Positions 23,780 to 34,013 of a stretch of DNA of 64,000 nt are shown here, piece after piece (within the stretch, counting starts at the first letter, position 1; each line of letters begins with the position of its first letter). Origin of the DNA: Diploptera punctata. Its lineage: Eukaryota; Arthropoda; Insecta; Blattodea; Blaberidae. Both the position numbers and the translations under genes were made by a program. The stretch covers positions 1,178,001 to 1,242,000 of the forward strand of contig JASPKZ010004955.1 of NCBI GenBank assembly GCA_030220185.1, in the 5' to 3' direction. A model generated the notes under the pieces. The model was not told where the DNA came from. It did no database searches and saw only the letters and a list, made by a program, of their open reading frames with translations.

Positions 23780-23922
23780 TTTATATTAAATTAATGTTGG
23801 GAAGTAAACATTATGAGGTATATCATTAAAATTCATCGGAAAACATATTGTTTAAACAACTCACCTCATAGAATCCTATGAGGTGAGTTTTTTAAACAAT
23901 GTGTTCTCCGATGAATTTTAAT
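23780..23922. repeat. PLE terminus with a short palindrome
   Basis: The boundary motif atgttgggaagtaaacatta followed by TGAGGT (23793-23818) is also found at 38718-38743 and 59977-60004. It is followed by an inverted repeat with arms 23825-23871 and 23876-23922 (attaaaattcatcgg...acctcatag). The same arm sequence occurs at 41534-41572, at the end of another PLE. Confidence 0.75.
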
Positions 23923-24197
23923 TTCTTTATATTCATTTGAATTTAAGAAAAGGTTTATTCTGTTTAAATAATTATCTTGATCCAAAATAATGAAGGTTCA
24001 TTCATTCTGATCAAGAGTTGGAAATATTTGCATTCATTATAAACAACTGACTGATATTAGCAGTCTGGCCAATGTATATATGCTAAATGCCAAAAATCAT
24101 TTAGTTGATCGCGCACTACAGGCCCTAGCGGACACGCAATAGGCCATAAAATGGCGCGGCAAGTATCAAGTGGTGGGTAATCAACTAATGCGCGACA

Positions 24198-24584
24198 ATG
24201 AACAAGCAGTGGGACGGTTGGGCGTGTGCTTCTTTAGTGCCAGAGAAATCTAAATCAAGATATGAAGAAACATACATTTCATTCAGAAAGTGGCTGGAGG
24301 AGAAGAATTGTACTATAAGTGAAAAAAGTATAGTTGCTTATTTCGTGCTCAGGAGTGAAACATGTAAGTCTCCAGCGAGTTTGTGGTCAGAATATTCAAT
24401 GCTGAAGATGATGATAAATTTAAAAGAAGGTATCAATATTTCAGATTTTGTTGAACCAGTTAGCTTCCTCAAAAAGAAGAATATTGGACATAAGACTAAA
24501 AAGTCTAAAGTTTTCAGTAGAATTTTGTTAAGTCAACTTTCAGATTTGTTTCAAATAAAGTTCAGTTCATTTAAAATCCAGTGA
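24198..24584 (+). pseudogene. Crypton-type tyrosine recombinase, N-terminal fragment
   Basis: 128 open codons resembling the N-terminal SAM-like domain of short arthropod tyrosine-recombinase proteins: SKSRYEETYISFRKWLEEKN (about residues 17-36), SLWSEYSMLKMMINLKEGIN (about 60-79), then FLKKKNIGHKTKKSKVFSR. The catalytic C-terminal domain with its Arg, His and Tyr residues is missing; the frame ends where a LINE begins. Family assignment rests on my memory of these motifs, without a search. Confidence 0.6.
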
Positions 24585-24639
24585 TTTGTTTCGTATAATG
24601 TATATTAACATTACCTTTTGGATATATTTTGTATATACA

Positions 24640-25216
24640 TTGTATGTAGTAGAGATCGAAAGGGCACACAGAGTTGGTGATTGGAATAGTGTGAAGAGAC
24701 CGATTGTATGCAAATTATCTCACTATAAAATCAAGTGTCTGATTCTTAGAGACAGCAAGTATCTTAAGGGAACCGGTATTAATATTGCTGAAGACTTCAG
24801 TGAGAAGGTTTGTCACGAAAGAGTCTTTCTTAACCCTCTGCATGCCACTGGTAAAATCTCTTGTGTCAGAGATTTAAATCGCATCCGCCGATGTGATCGG
24901 CTTTGCAAGTAGTTTAAGTTTATTGTCTGACAGGTAATGGACAGGAACATCAGAGCCGATCTTTTCGGCTCATGGCACCTAAAGTGTTAAGCGACACATG
25001 CTTGAGGCGAGGAAGCAGGGCTGTCATGCAATCCTACAATTTAATAAATTGATTATAAATGGACGGATCTGGAACAGAGAGCAGTTGGAAAATATGGACA
25101 ACCCTGAAAATGGATTACAAGAGGTCAGTGATACCGGGTCTGCAAAACCTACAATGAATGCTATTATGGAGGGTGGTCCGCTTGCAGTAGAGAAGGAGGG
25201 AGAGAATTCTACATGA
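24640..25216 (+). pseudogene. LINE ORF1 remnant
   Basis: VEIERAHRVGDWN (about 24649-24690) and RPIVCKLSHYKIKCLILRDS match the RNA-binding fold region of LINE ORF1 proteins. The frame is cut at 24830 by a TTAA element and resumes at 24991 (RHMLEARKQGCHAILQFN). An acidic/polar tail follows, with a stop at 25214-25216. Confidence 0.7.
24834..24986. mobile_element. 153-bp TTAA-flanked MITE in LINE ORF1
   Basis: TTAA at 24830-24833 and 24987-24990. The ends are ccctctgcatgcc and ggcacctaaagtg, which are weakly inverted. There is an internal hairpin agccgatcttttcggct at 24955-24971 (arms agccga/tcggct). Removing it with one TTAA rejoins the ORF1 frame. It is probably a non-autonomous piggyBac relative. 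Confidence 0.75.
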
Positions 25217-25441
25217 GAGAAAGAGAGAGAAGCTAATAGGAAAATAACGCCGAATGTTCCAGCAGACAAAACAGCTGAGGCCATAATGACTAACTCACCC
25301 ACAAGAGTTCAACGACCGGACACTACACCAGTAAGAAGAAACCCGCAAAGGAATTTGCCAGCTGACAAGGACATTTTGACAGGCACAAAAAATACAGGTA
25401 AGACTAATTCATGTAGCGCTGTCAAGCGAAAAAAATAGGAT

Positions 25442-26711
25442 TTGTTGACAGTCAGTACTTTGAATATTGAGGGGTTAAAACAAAAACTTTCAATGGACAA
25501 ATGTATGGAGTTCATTGAGACTTTTGATGTATTAGCTTTATCAGAGACATCGTTAAAGGGTAATGAACGTGTAAATATAAATAATGAGAAAGGATATTTT
25601 AAAGGTAGTCAGACAAAAGGAAATAGAGGCAGATATCCAGGAGGTGTTGCCCTTATATATAAGGAATATTTAGACCCCTATATTAAAGAGATAAATACTC
25701 ATTTAAAAGAGGCAATTTGTGTTTATTACAAAGCAGGCCGAGCAGAAATTTGTATGTTGTCTATTTACCGCTAACCACTAACTTCTAACCAAATTTTTTG
25801 GTTAAATTGTCAGATCTGTTGGCAGAAATAAAAGATAGGTTTCCGGAAGCTGGAATACTAATTTTAGGGGACTTTACCCTAGGATTGGGAGAGAAAATAT
25901 CACTTTAAAAACAGATGATAACGAAACACGAGGTGAGGATAGGAGAAGTAAAGATAAAATTATAAATTCAGAAGGAAATCAATTGTTAGCTTTTTGCGAT
26001 GCATTTGAACTTGAAATTTTGAACGGGAAGTATGGGGAAGATAAAAATGGAGAACTGACATTTATTAATAAAAATGGAGGGAGTGTAATCGATTATACAT
26101 TATGCACACAAGACATGATTTCAGTCCTAAGTAATTTCTGTATAGTTTCCAGAATCGAATCTCACCATTTCCCAAACAAACTTATTTTAAATATGAAAGA
26201 TATTAGGGAGACAGTTACTGATGGGATGGCAACATTACGGCCAATTACACGTTTCAAGTGGATTGAGGATCGGAGAGAAGAATTTATTGGGTGTCTGCAG
26301 ACACTAATAAAGGATTTGCAAATAAATGACCTTAGCGGGGATGAAATTATTGAAACTTTGACAGAATCTTTTCAAAAAGCTGGGGAAAAATTCAAGGTTA
26401 AATGCACAATGAACCAGAAGGACAAAGGGTGGTACAATAAGGTTTGTAGAATGAAGAAGAAATGTGTCGAAAATAGTCTCTTAAACTTTAGAAAAGAAAG
26501 CACACATGAAAACAGAAAAATGTATGCGCAGCAGAGAAAGGAATACAAAGAATTATTAAGTGAAACAAAACTAGAATGGCAAAATAAGAAATCGGAGGAA
26601 ATGAAAACCACGACTGAAAGTGAGAACAGTTCGGACATGTGGAAAGCGATAAGAGATAATGAACATAAATCGGACAAGAATATCGCCCGGGGAATGGAAA
26701 AACTACTTTGA
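25442..26711 (+). pseudogene. LINE ORF2 endonuclease and linker
   Basis: TVSTLNIEGLKQKL and LALSETSLKGNE (about 25445-25560) are AP-endonuclease blocks; YPGGVALIYKEYL follows. A frameshift falls near 25775-25870 (ILILGDF-like piece). Then an open run 25983-26711 has GSVIDYTLCTQDM and SHHFPNKL, where the usual SDH motif is replaced by SHH. A Lys/Glu-rich linker leads into the RT. Confidence 0.8.
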
Positions 26712-26904
26712 TAGGGTGCTGGGAGGTGAGGAGTTAAGATATAATCAAGGAAATATAGTGGAGATCCCCGACACAATATATATACCATTACTAGATCAGG
26801 ATATCTCGAAAAATGAAGTGATTTCTTCCATTAAAAGTTTAAAAAACGGTAAAGCACCTGGAATTGACGGATTATCGGGAGAATTCTTGAAAAATATGAT
26901 ATCA
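26659..26904 (+). pseudogene. LINE reverse transcriptase, first blocks
   Basis: The frame contains ISPGEWKNYFDRVLGG and SIKSLKNGKAPGIDGLSGEFLKN (about 26830-26900), the standard first RT block. It is cut at 26905-26919, the left copy of a 15-bp target duplication. Confidence 0.8.
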
Positions 26905-26941
26905 AATAAATTATTAGAATATTTGAAGAGAAAAATTATAC

Positions 26942-27014
26942 GTTCAGACCGGGACTTGAACCCGGGACCCTTGGTTCTCTAGACCAAGTGCTCTACCAAT
27001 TGAGCTACCTGAGC
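26942..27014 (-). tRNA. tRNA-like segment, array 2 unit 1
   Basis: The acceptor 3' half ends GAAC instead of GAGC, so one acceptor pair is lost. The remainder matches the consensus unit. Confidence 0.55.
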
Positions 27015-27233
27015 AAGTACCGGTCTAAACGCAAATCTTTCTCTATATACATTGTAATTCCCGTCCACCAAATGCTATGAAGCCATGCTTCTATCTTGCA
27101 AATGGCGGCTCCTTTATTAAGAAGACATATTTGGGAATTTACATTACAGCCAGTACGGCTTTTTCCATATTATTATTATTGATTTCGTACATCTCAATGA
27201 TGGATAAATCATATTTGAAGAGAAAAATTATAC

Positions 27234-27306
27234 GCTCAGACCGGGACTTGAACCCGGGACCCTTGGTTCTCTAGACCAAGTGCTCTACCAATTGAGCTAC
27301 CTGAGC
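27234..27306 (-). tRNA. tRNA-like segment, array 2 unit 2
   Basis: Full cloverleaf potential: acceptor GCTCAGG/TCTGAGC, T-arm CCGGG/CCCGG. The anticodon arm is TTGGT-CTAGAGA-ACCAA, formally anticodon AGA, but without the long variable arm of tRNA-Ser. Confidence 0.6.
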
Positions 27307-27526
27307 AAGTACCGGTCTAAACGCAAATCTTTCTCTATATACATTGTAATTCCCGTCCACCAAATGCTATGAAGCCATGCATCTATCTTGCAAATGGCGG
27401 CTCCTTTATTAAGAAGACATATTTGGGAATTATACATTACAGCCAGTACGGCTTTTTCCATATTATTATTATTGATTTCGTACATCTCAATGATGGATAA
27501 ATCATATTTGAAGAGAAAAATTATAC

Positions 27527-27599
27527 GCTCAGACCGGGACTTGAACCCGGGACCCTTGGTTCTCTAGACCAAGTGCTCTACCAATTGAGCTACCTAAGC
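27527..27599 (-). tRNA. tRNA-like segment, array 2 unit 3
   Basis: Acceptor 5' half GCTTAGG (one change from consensus, G-U tolerated). Last inverted unit before the orientation switch. Confidence 0.55.
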
Positions 27600-27905
27600 A
27601 AGTACCGGTCTAAATGCAAATCTTTCTCTATATACATTGTAATTCCCGTCCACCAAATGCTATGAAGCCATGCTTCTATCTTGCAAATGGCGGCTCCTTT
27701 ATTAAGAAGACATATTTGGGAATTATACATTACAGCCAGTACGGCTTTTTCCATATACAGCCGTACTGGCTGTAATGTATAATTCCCAAATATGTCTTCT
27801 TAATAAAGGAGCCGCCATTTGCAAGATAGAAGCATGGCTTCATAGCATTTGGTGGATGGGAATTACAATGTATATAGAGAAAGATTTGCGTTTAGACCGG
27901 TACTT

Positions 27906-27978
27906 GCTCAGGTAGCTCAATTGGTAGAGCACTTGGTCTAGAGAACCAAGGGTCCCGGGTTCAAGTCCCGGTCTGAGC
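27906..27978 (+). tRNA. tRNA-like segment, array 2 unit 4
   Basis: Consensus sequence with all stems paired; box A TAGCTCAATTGG and box B GGTTCAAGTCC. First unit after the switch. Confidence 0.6.
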
Positions 27979-28198
27979 GTATAATTTTTCTCTTCAAATA
28001 TGATTTATCCATCATTGAGATGTACGAAATCAATAATAATAATATGGAAAAAGCCGTACTGGCTGTAATGTATAATTCCCAAATATGTCTTCTTAATAAA
28101 GGAGCCGCCATTTGCAAGATAGAAGCATGGCTTCATAGCATTTGGTGGACGGGAATTACAATGTATATAGAGAAAGATTTGCGTTTAGACCGGTACTT

Positions 28199-28271
28199 GC
28201 TCAGGTAGCTCAATTGGTAGAGCACTTGGTCTAGAGAACCAAGGGTCCCGGGTTCAAGTCCCGGTCTGAGC
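28199..28271 (+). tRNA. tRNA-like segment, array 2 unit 5
   Basis: Identical to unit 4. Its downstream spacer was hit by the TTAA element at 28390. Confidence 0.6.
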
Positions 28272-28389
28272 GTATAATTTTTCTCTTCAAATATGATTTA
28301 TCCATCATTGAGATGTACGAAATCAATAATAATAATATGGAAAAAGCCGTACTGGCTGTAATGTATAATTCCCAAATATGTCTTCTTAA

Positions 28390-29382
28390 CCTTTTGACTG
28401 CCGAGTTTTCCTTTTGCCAGCTGGGCTGTGGGTGCCAGGTTTTTTAAATTTAAAGTACTACGCCATACTATATAATATAAACCTATATAAAGTATATTTA
28501 ACTATCTACATGCCATGGTAAATTTAATTTAAACTCACTATTTTACATTTATTTGAAGGTTAGGCGGTGTTGCTTCCACTTGTAAAGATCCCAGGTTCGA
28601 ATTCAGCATGGTGACTTTATTGAAATTTGTTATCACTATCACTAAAACATTTATTCTACTGAATAATTTTGATGGTATTATCACTAAACACTTATAATAT
28701 TAAATATTGTTGAACATTTTTTGTTGTCCTGGGTTCGAATCAATTCCAGTCAAACAGCTGTTTTATGCCACGTGTTTCGTTTGGTGCGACACGCCAACTA
28801 CTGTCAGTCACACTCTGTTCATTTAGGTCTACATCACTTGCTTTACTATTTACAGGCTTAGATTGTAATAATATTCTCTTAGAAACAGGACTACTATCAC
28901 ATTCATCATACGAATAACCATTTGATGAACTGTTACTGTCACTTTCATCTTCTGATAAAACTGTCACAATAAACTCGCGAATTGTATTTTCATCAACTTC
29001 GAGACATGAATCACTGTATTCACAACACAACCTATCCCTTGCTCAGGTATCTTTTCTACTAAAAATAAAATAAATAAAGAGAAAATCCTGAAATTGCAAT
29101 ATTCCATAGCAAAAAAAAAAAGGCCTTGAAACATGAATGTACACCCTCCTTTAGAAAACCGATTTACAACCAGCCTGTACCGTTATTCTGTAAGGGATGT
29201 GCAAAGTATTGCTAAGAAAGGATGTACAAACATAGAACGAACAATAATTTTAGTTTATTGAAGTGAAAATTTCGGGAAAAAAATATTTAAAGTACTAAGA
29301 TTGAAAACCGGAGCCTGCCGGGCGTGGCGTACAGCTGTACACACACTTTCACCGGCGCACGCCGGGCATGGCGTTCAAAAGG
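28390..29382 (-). mobile_element. TTAA-flanked piggyBac-like element, copy 1
   Basis: TTAA at 28386-28389 and 29383-29386. The terminal repeats are ccttttgactgccgag (left) and the complement of ccttttgaacgccatgcc (right). Subterminal GC-rich motifs (gccgggcgtgg) recur near the right end. Removing it restores the cassette spacer (cttc-TTAA-taaagg). A minus-strand ORF at 29030-28740 resembles the acidic N-terminus of a piggyBac transposase; the catalytic part is absent. It is related to 42135-43059, which is in the opposite orientation. Confidence 0.88.
28740..29030 (-). CDS. Short acidic ORF of the TTAA element
   Basis: 96 codons beginning MCCEYSDSCLEVDENTIREF, then TVLSEDESDSNSSSNGYSY, and ending GIKQLFDWN and a stop. 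The second element copy has the same reading (SDSCLEADENTIREF, then VLSEDE, ending in FDWN and a stop) but with one internal stop. It is probably the remnant of a transposase N-terminus. Confidence 0.5.
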   Translation of the reverse strand: MCCEYSDSCLEVDENTIREFIVTVLSEDESDSNSSSNGYSYDECDSSPVSKRILLQSKPVNSKASDVDLNEQSVTDSSWRVAPNETRGIKQLFDWN

Positions 29383-29488
29383 TTAATAAAGGAGCCGCCA
29401 TTTGCAAGATAGAAGCATGGCTTCATAGCATTTGGTGGATGGGAATTACAATGTATATAGAGAAAGATTTGCGTTTAGACCGGTACTT

Positions 29489-29561
29489 GCTCAGGTAGCT
29501 CAATTGGTAGAGCACTTGGTCTAGAGAACCAAGGGTCCCGGGTTCAAGTCCCAGTCTGAGC
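29489..29561 (+). tRNA. tRNA-like segment, array 2 unit 6
   Basis: One T-arm change (CCCAG for CCCGG). Confidence 0.55.
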
Positions 29562-29781
29562 GTATAATTTTTCTCTTCAAATATGATTTATCCATCATTG
29601 AGATGTACAAAATCAATAATAATAATATGGAAAAAGCCGTACTGGCTGTAATGTATAATTCCCAAATATGTCTTCCTAATAAAGGAGCCGCCATTTGCAA
29701 GATAGAAGCATGGCTTCATAGCATTTGGTGGACGGGAATTACAATGTATATAGAGAAAGATTTGCGTTTAGTCCGGTACTT

Positions 29782-29854
29782 GCTCTGGTAGCTCAATTGG
29801 TAGAGCACTTGGTCTAGAGAACCAAGGGTCCCGGATTCAAGTCCCGGTCTGAGC
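29782..29854 (+). tRNA. tRNA-like segment, array 2 unit 7
   Basis: Acceptor 5' half GCTCTGG and T-arm CCGGA: two stem changes. Confidence 0.5.
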
Positions 29855-30077
29855 GTATAATTTTTCTCTTCAAATATGATTTATCCATCATTGAGATGTA
29901 TGAAATCAATAATAATAATAATATGGAAAAAGCCGTACTGGCTGTAATGTATAATTCCCAAATATGTCTTCTTAATAAAGGAGCCGCCATTTGCAAGATA
30001 GAAGCATGGCTTCATAGCATTTGGTGGACGGGAATTACAATGTATATAGAGAAAGATTTGCGTTTAGACCGGTACTT

Positions 30078-30150
30078 GCTCAGGTAGCTCAATTGGTAGA
30101 GCACTTGGTCTAGAGAACCAAGGGTCCCGGGTTCAAGTCCCGGTCTGAGC
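30078..30150 (+). tRNA. tRNA-like segment, array 2 unit 8
   Basis: Consensus sequence, all stems paired. Confidence 0.6.
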
Positions 30151-30371
30151 GTATAATTTTTCTCTTCAAATATGATTTATCCATCATTGAGATGTACGAA
30201 ATCAATAATAATAATATGGAAAAAAGCCGTACTGGCTGTAATGTATAATTCCCAAATATGTCTTCTTAATAAAGGAGCCACCATTTGCAAGATAGAAGCA
30301 TGGCTTCATAGCATTTGGTGGACGGGAATTACAATGTATATAGAGAAAGATTTGCGTTTAGACCGGTACTT

Positions 30372-30444
30372 GCTCAGGTAGCTCAATTGGTAGAGCACTT
30401 GGTCTAGAGAACCAAGGGTCCCGGGTTCAAGTCCCGGTCTGAGC
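30372..30444 (+). tRNA. tRNA-like segment, array 2 unit 9
   Basis: Consensus sequence. Its 3' flank runs to the right target duplication at 30504. Confidence 0.6.
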
Positions 30445-30518
30445 GTATAATTTTTCTCTTCAAATATGATTTATCCATCATTGAGATGTATGAAATCAAT
30501 AATAATAAATTATTAGAA

Positions 30519-32055
30519 GTTTTAAAAACTGCGTCCAACAAACTTTTTAATGGAGGAAATTATCCGGAAGCCTGGGCGACAGGTGTAATCCAAGCGCTAT
30601 ACAAAGGGAAAGGTGGGTCTCATAAACCAGAAAGTTAAGGGGAATTTGCCTCTTGTCAGTGTTTGGAAAAATATATTGTAAAGTACTTTACGAATGGATG
30701 AGACAATGGGCTAAAGTGAACAATAGGATTTCAGAATATCAGGCAGGTTTTATAGAAGGGTACTCCACAGTGGACAACATATTCATTCTGAGAACATTAA
30801 TTGATGATAATCTGAAAAACAAGAGGAGTAAATTATTTTGTGCATTGTTGATCTTAAGATGGCATTTGATACTGTGGACCAAAGTGCACTGTGGGAAAAA
30901 TTAAATCGGAAGGGATTGTCACATAAAATGATACATGCCTTTATGTCAATTTATAATTATGTTAAATTTTGTATAAAAGTAGACCAAGAGCACATCACAG
31001 AGAGCAGTCAAGCCAATTGGAGAGTGTGACAAGGCTGCATTTTGTCACCAATGCTATTTAATCTATTTGTTGATGATATAGGAGCCATAATGTTAGAAGG
31101 AGACATTGAGGCTCTGGAGATAAGAAATGTTAAAGGCCCAGTCCTGTTATATGCAGATGATTTAATTATCTGTTCCAAGACAATCAAGGGATTGTAAAGA
31201 GGTCTTGACCTACTGGAAATATACTGTAGGAATTGGGGACTGACTGTAAATATTAGTAAGACAAAAACAATGACGTTAAAAAATGGGACGGTTTATGGTA
31301 GAGCAGAGGAATGGAAATACAGAGATCAAACACTTCAAAACGTGAAACATTTTGAATATCTTGGTACGACGTTGAAAATGAACGGAAATTGGAAGAAACA
31401 TATTGATATAGCATTATTCAAAGGGAGGGGACAACTTAATAGTATTCTCAGTGTTGTGGGTAGAGTGCCCGATATTCCAGTTAGTACATTATTAGAAAAA
31501 ATGTATGGAGCGATGGTGAGGCCAGTAATGCACTATGGTAGTGAGATTTGGGGTTTTCAAAGAACAGAAATACTAAATAAGGCATATACGCATTTTCTAA
31601 AATATATTACAGGACTTAGTAAGGCCGTTTCTAACTGTGGAATTTTATATGAATTTGGGTCATTTCAGGACGACATAAACTGCAAAATTCGTGTACTCAA
31701 GTACTGGTTGCAGCTAATCCAAGATGAACAAACAATGCTCAGAGCAATTTGTTATGACCACCAAATTAGGAATGCAAATGCAAAATTCTGGGCAGACGAG
31801 GTTAAGAGAGAACTCCAAAAGATTGGGATGGGTTGGGTATGGGAAAAAGGGACTGACAAACGCAAGAATGTATGGAGAAAAATTAGAATGAGGTACTTAG
31901 ATATACACCGACAAAATATTTTGGCCGAATGTGTGGGAAAACGATCACTGTTTTTACAAAGAGACCTAAAACAATTTTGGGGAAAAGAATCTTATATACT
32001 CAATCTAGGATTTAAAGAGAGATCAGGGCTTGCTTGGTTCAGGTTAGGGGCATAG
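30519..32055 (+). pseudogene. LINE RT core and post-RT domain
   Basis: The RT continues after the array: NKLFNGGNYPEAWATGVIQALYKGKG, in broken frames, then ISEYQAGFIEGYSTVDNIF (about 30727-30785), FDTVDQSALWEKL, an RV*QGCILSPMLFNLFVDDI block with a UGA for the usual Arg/Trp, and the catalytic YADDLIIC at about 31150-31173. The open 261-codon post-RT region at 31270-32055 has FEYLGTTLKMNGNWKKHI and RPVMHYGSEIWGF. Confidence 0.85.
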
Positions 32056-32089
32056 AAATTTTTAAAAATTAGCGACGATCACTATATGT

Positions 32090-32307
32090 GAATATGTCCA
32101 ATGTGCAGGAGCTTTGAAGACAAGATACATATATTAGGAAAATGTGGTGATTTAGAATATTGTCAGCTATTACTGGAAAGATTTCTAAATTCAAATCGCG
32201 GAAGATTGGCATACTACGAGTTACTGGTAAACCCAGAAAATTGGATAAACTTGGGTAGATTTCTGGACAAAACGCGGATAATAAGAACAACACTTATTCA
32301 GGAATAA
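32090..32307 (+). pseudogene. LINE C-terminal CCHC-like domain
   Basis: CPMCRSFEDKIHILGKC gives a C-x2-C...H-x4-C arrangement (about 32098-32148), followed by a short basic end and a stop at 32305. Its frame is shifted from the post-RT frame. Confidence 0.7.
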
Positions 32308-32689
32308 ATAATTATGTTAACAAATTGCATGAGTTAATGTATAATGTAATTGTATTGATATCTAATTGTAATATTGTTTTTTTTTTGAACATCAACTTAT
32401 TGTAACGGACTGTCAACGGCACGTACGGCTTACTGCCCGTGCGATCCATATTTGTAAATGACATTGTATGTATCTTACTTTTAGTTTAATAAAGTCCTTA
32501 TGTATGTATGTACATAATGGGCAGTGGTTTTACTTCCCACCCTAGATAGGTAAATTGTAATATTACAGTATAATTATTTAGTTTTTTATAGGTTGGCAAA
32601 CCCGAAATTTTGGAAATTGAACTTTCAATCATGGCCACCATTCCTGTAAGTATAACAGAACACATTATAGTGTAAAGAAATATATAAAA

Positions 32690-33135
32690 CTGTTATTTTT
32701 CTACTTACGTTGTATGGATGTGAAACTTGACTCTTACTACAAGGGAGGAGAAAGGATTACTAGTATTTGAGAATAAAGTTCTTAAGAATATTTTTGAATC
32801 AAAGAGAGACGAACAGAGAGGTGAATGGAGAAGACTTTGTAATAGTGAGCTACATGATCTCCATGGAAGCCAAATATAATAAGAAAAGTTAAGTCCCATA
32901 GACTGTGATGGGCAGGAAATGTGGCACTGATGGGGAATGAAAGAGAGGCTTGGAAACTCCTGAACCAGAGAGGAAGTGCCCAATAGGTAGGCCAAGAATA
33001 GGTAGACTGCAATGGACAAGACATATGGCACAAATGAAAGACAGGATTGGAAACTCCTTGTAGTAAAAACCAGAGGGTAGGCCAAGAATGAGGTGGGAGA
33101 ATCACATTAACCATGATTTGAGGGATATATTTTAT
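32690..33135 (+). mobile_element. RTE/BovB-type LINE C-terminal fragment
   Basis: Interrupted frames spell the characteristic RTE tail: LYGCET, LLVFENKVLKNIF, RDEQRGEWRRLCNSELHDL, HRLWWAGNVALMGNE, GRPRIGRLQW and GRPRMRWENHINHDLRD. There are many stops and an internal partial duplication of the GRPR block (32970-33000 and 33073-33100). Confidence 0.8.
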
Positions 33136-34011
33136 ACAGGGAAAACATATATATTGGAAAAATTTATCTCAGGTTAGGGATATATGGAGAGCTTATGTCT
33201 GCAGCCATGAACCTACAGGTCAATAATGCCAGTGAGTTAATTAGTAATTGATTTTTGGAATGCTGTAGTTTCACCCAGAAATAAGTAGCATATAGTAGTT
33301 TAAGTGACATGCTTCTATAGAAGATGAAACTGGATTTTATGTAAATTGAAAGCATTCTTCTAAGTTATCTTTCTGTTTACGGATTGAATGTGTAATTGCA
33401 TTTATCAATCAATACAAGTTTGGAAGCCGAGTAAGTGGCATTTAAAAACAAGATGATCAGATGAAACAGACAACAATCACAAAAAATTTGAATTTTTGTA
33501 ATTGGTCTCCGCTGTATTTCAAAGAAAATGAGGAGAGTGTTGCAAGTTACATGTAAAAATGATTGAAGATGGCAATTTTAGATGATGTAGATAATGTTAC
33601 AACAAAGTGGTTAATAAGTGGAGGGCTCAGAAAGTCTCTATGGAAGGTTCTAGGTATTCTGCCAAAATGCCATTTTATTTTACTCATCTGGTATTCTGTC
33701 AAAATGCCATTTATCTTACTAATCTGCTTGATGACAACCCTTAGACGAGCAAGGCTGGCTACAGCTGCAGAAGAGAAGTCTGCTCCCATTGCCTATGTTG
33801 ATTTTTGGTGCAAAAGTAAAATGAACATTTTTCCTGGAAAATACAAAAATACAATCCCAAAGACATTTAATGCTGATTAAAGAATTATCTGGAATGTACA
33901 ATGGTTCTCCTTAGAATAGTCAAAATGTATTAATTTATTTAATTTTTACTGGGTCATATATGTTATTATTTTACTACAATTTAAATTATATGGAGAAATT
34001 AAATCTGCTAC
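33136..34011. other. Unassigned sequence with a weak open frame
   Basis: A 105-codon open frame at 33563-33880 has no motif I can name, although a GLRKSLWKVLG to CHFILLIWYSVKMPF stretch contains a local tandem repeat (aaaatgccatttta). Probably transposon-derived. Confidence 0.3.
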
Positions 34012-34013
34012 TA

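Larger units (their letters stand above)
26920..30503 (+). repeat. tRNA-like cassette array 2 (nine units, three inverted)
   Basis: Units of about 293 bp: three on the minus strand (tRNA-like parts at 26942, 27234 and 27527), then an orientation switch at about 27755-27765 (arms reading gccagtacggc / gccgtactggc), then six on the plus strand (27906, 28199, 29489, 29782, 30078 and 30372). The units are almost identical within the array. A TTAA element (28390-29382) sits in one spacer. The flanks carry perfect 15-bp direct repeats aataaattattagaa at 26905-26919 and 30504-30518, which split the LINE RT frame. The left edge coincides with the sequence just past the T-run (ttttctcttcaaata) that could end a Pol III transcript. 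Confidence 0.92.
24600..32516 (+). mobile_element. Non-LTR retrotransposon with ORF1, endonuclease, RT and CCHC-type C-terminus; twice interrupted
   Basis: Blocks on the plus strand: ORF1 (about 24640-25440), endonuclease (25442-26200), a linker and the first RT blocks (26200-26904), the rest of RT (30519-31250), the post-RT domain (31270-32055), a zinc-finger-like end (32095-32306) and a (TATG)n tail at 32494-32512. Insertions: a 153-bp TTAA element (24834-24986) and a 3.6-kb tRNA-like array (26920-30503). Without these it would be about 4.2 kb and almost full length. The clade is uncertain (Ingi/I-like or L1-like features). Confidence 0.85.

Noticed and set aside
27077..30381. Many 60-69-codon frames in array 2, such as those ending in RSDRDLNPGPLVL or starting in MYEINNNNMEKAVLAVMYN
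   Set aside because: They are translations of the tRNA-like cassette and its spacer on one or the other strand, repeated once per unit. There is no coding signal beyond the repeat.
27234..30444. Calling the array units functional tRNA-Ser genes
   Set aside because: There is no long variable arm, the units are part of repeated retroposed cassettes, and there is no evidence of expression.
26905..30518. Treating the 3.6-kb array as plain local tandem duplication
   Set aside because: It starts with inverted units and has a 15-bp target duplication at its outer edges, which simple unequal crossing-over does not produce.
33563..33880. Possible host exon
   Set aside because: There is no phase-compatible splice-site pair with exons A or B, and the content is not protein-like apart from a local repeat.
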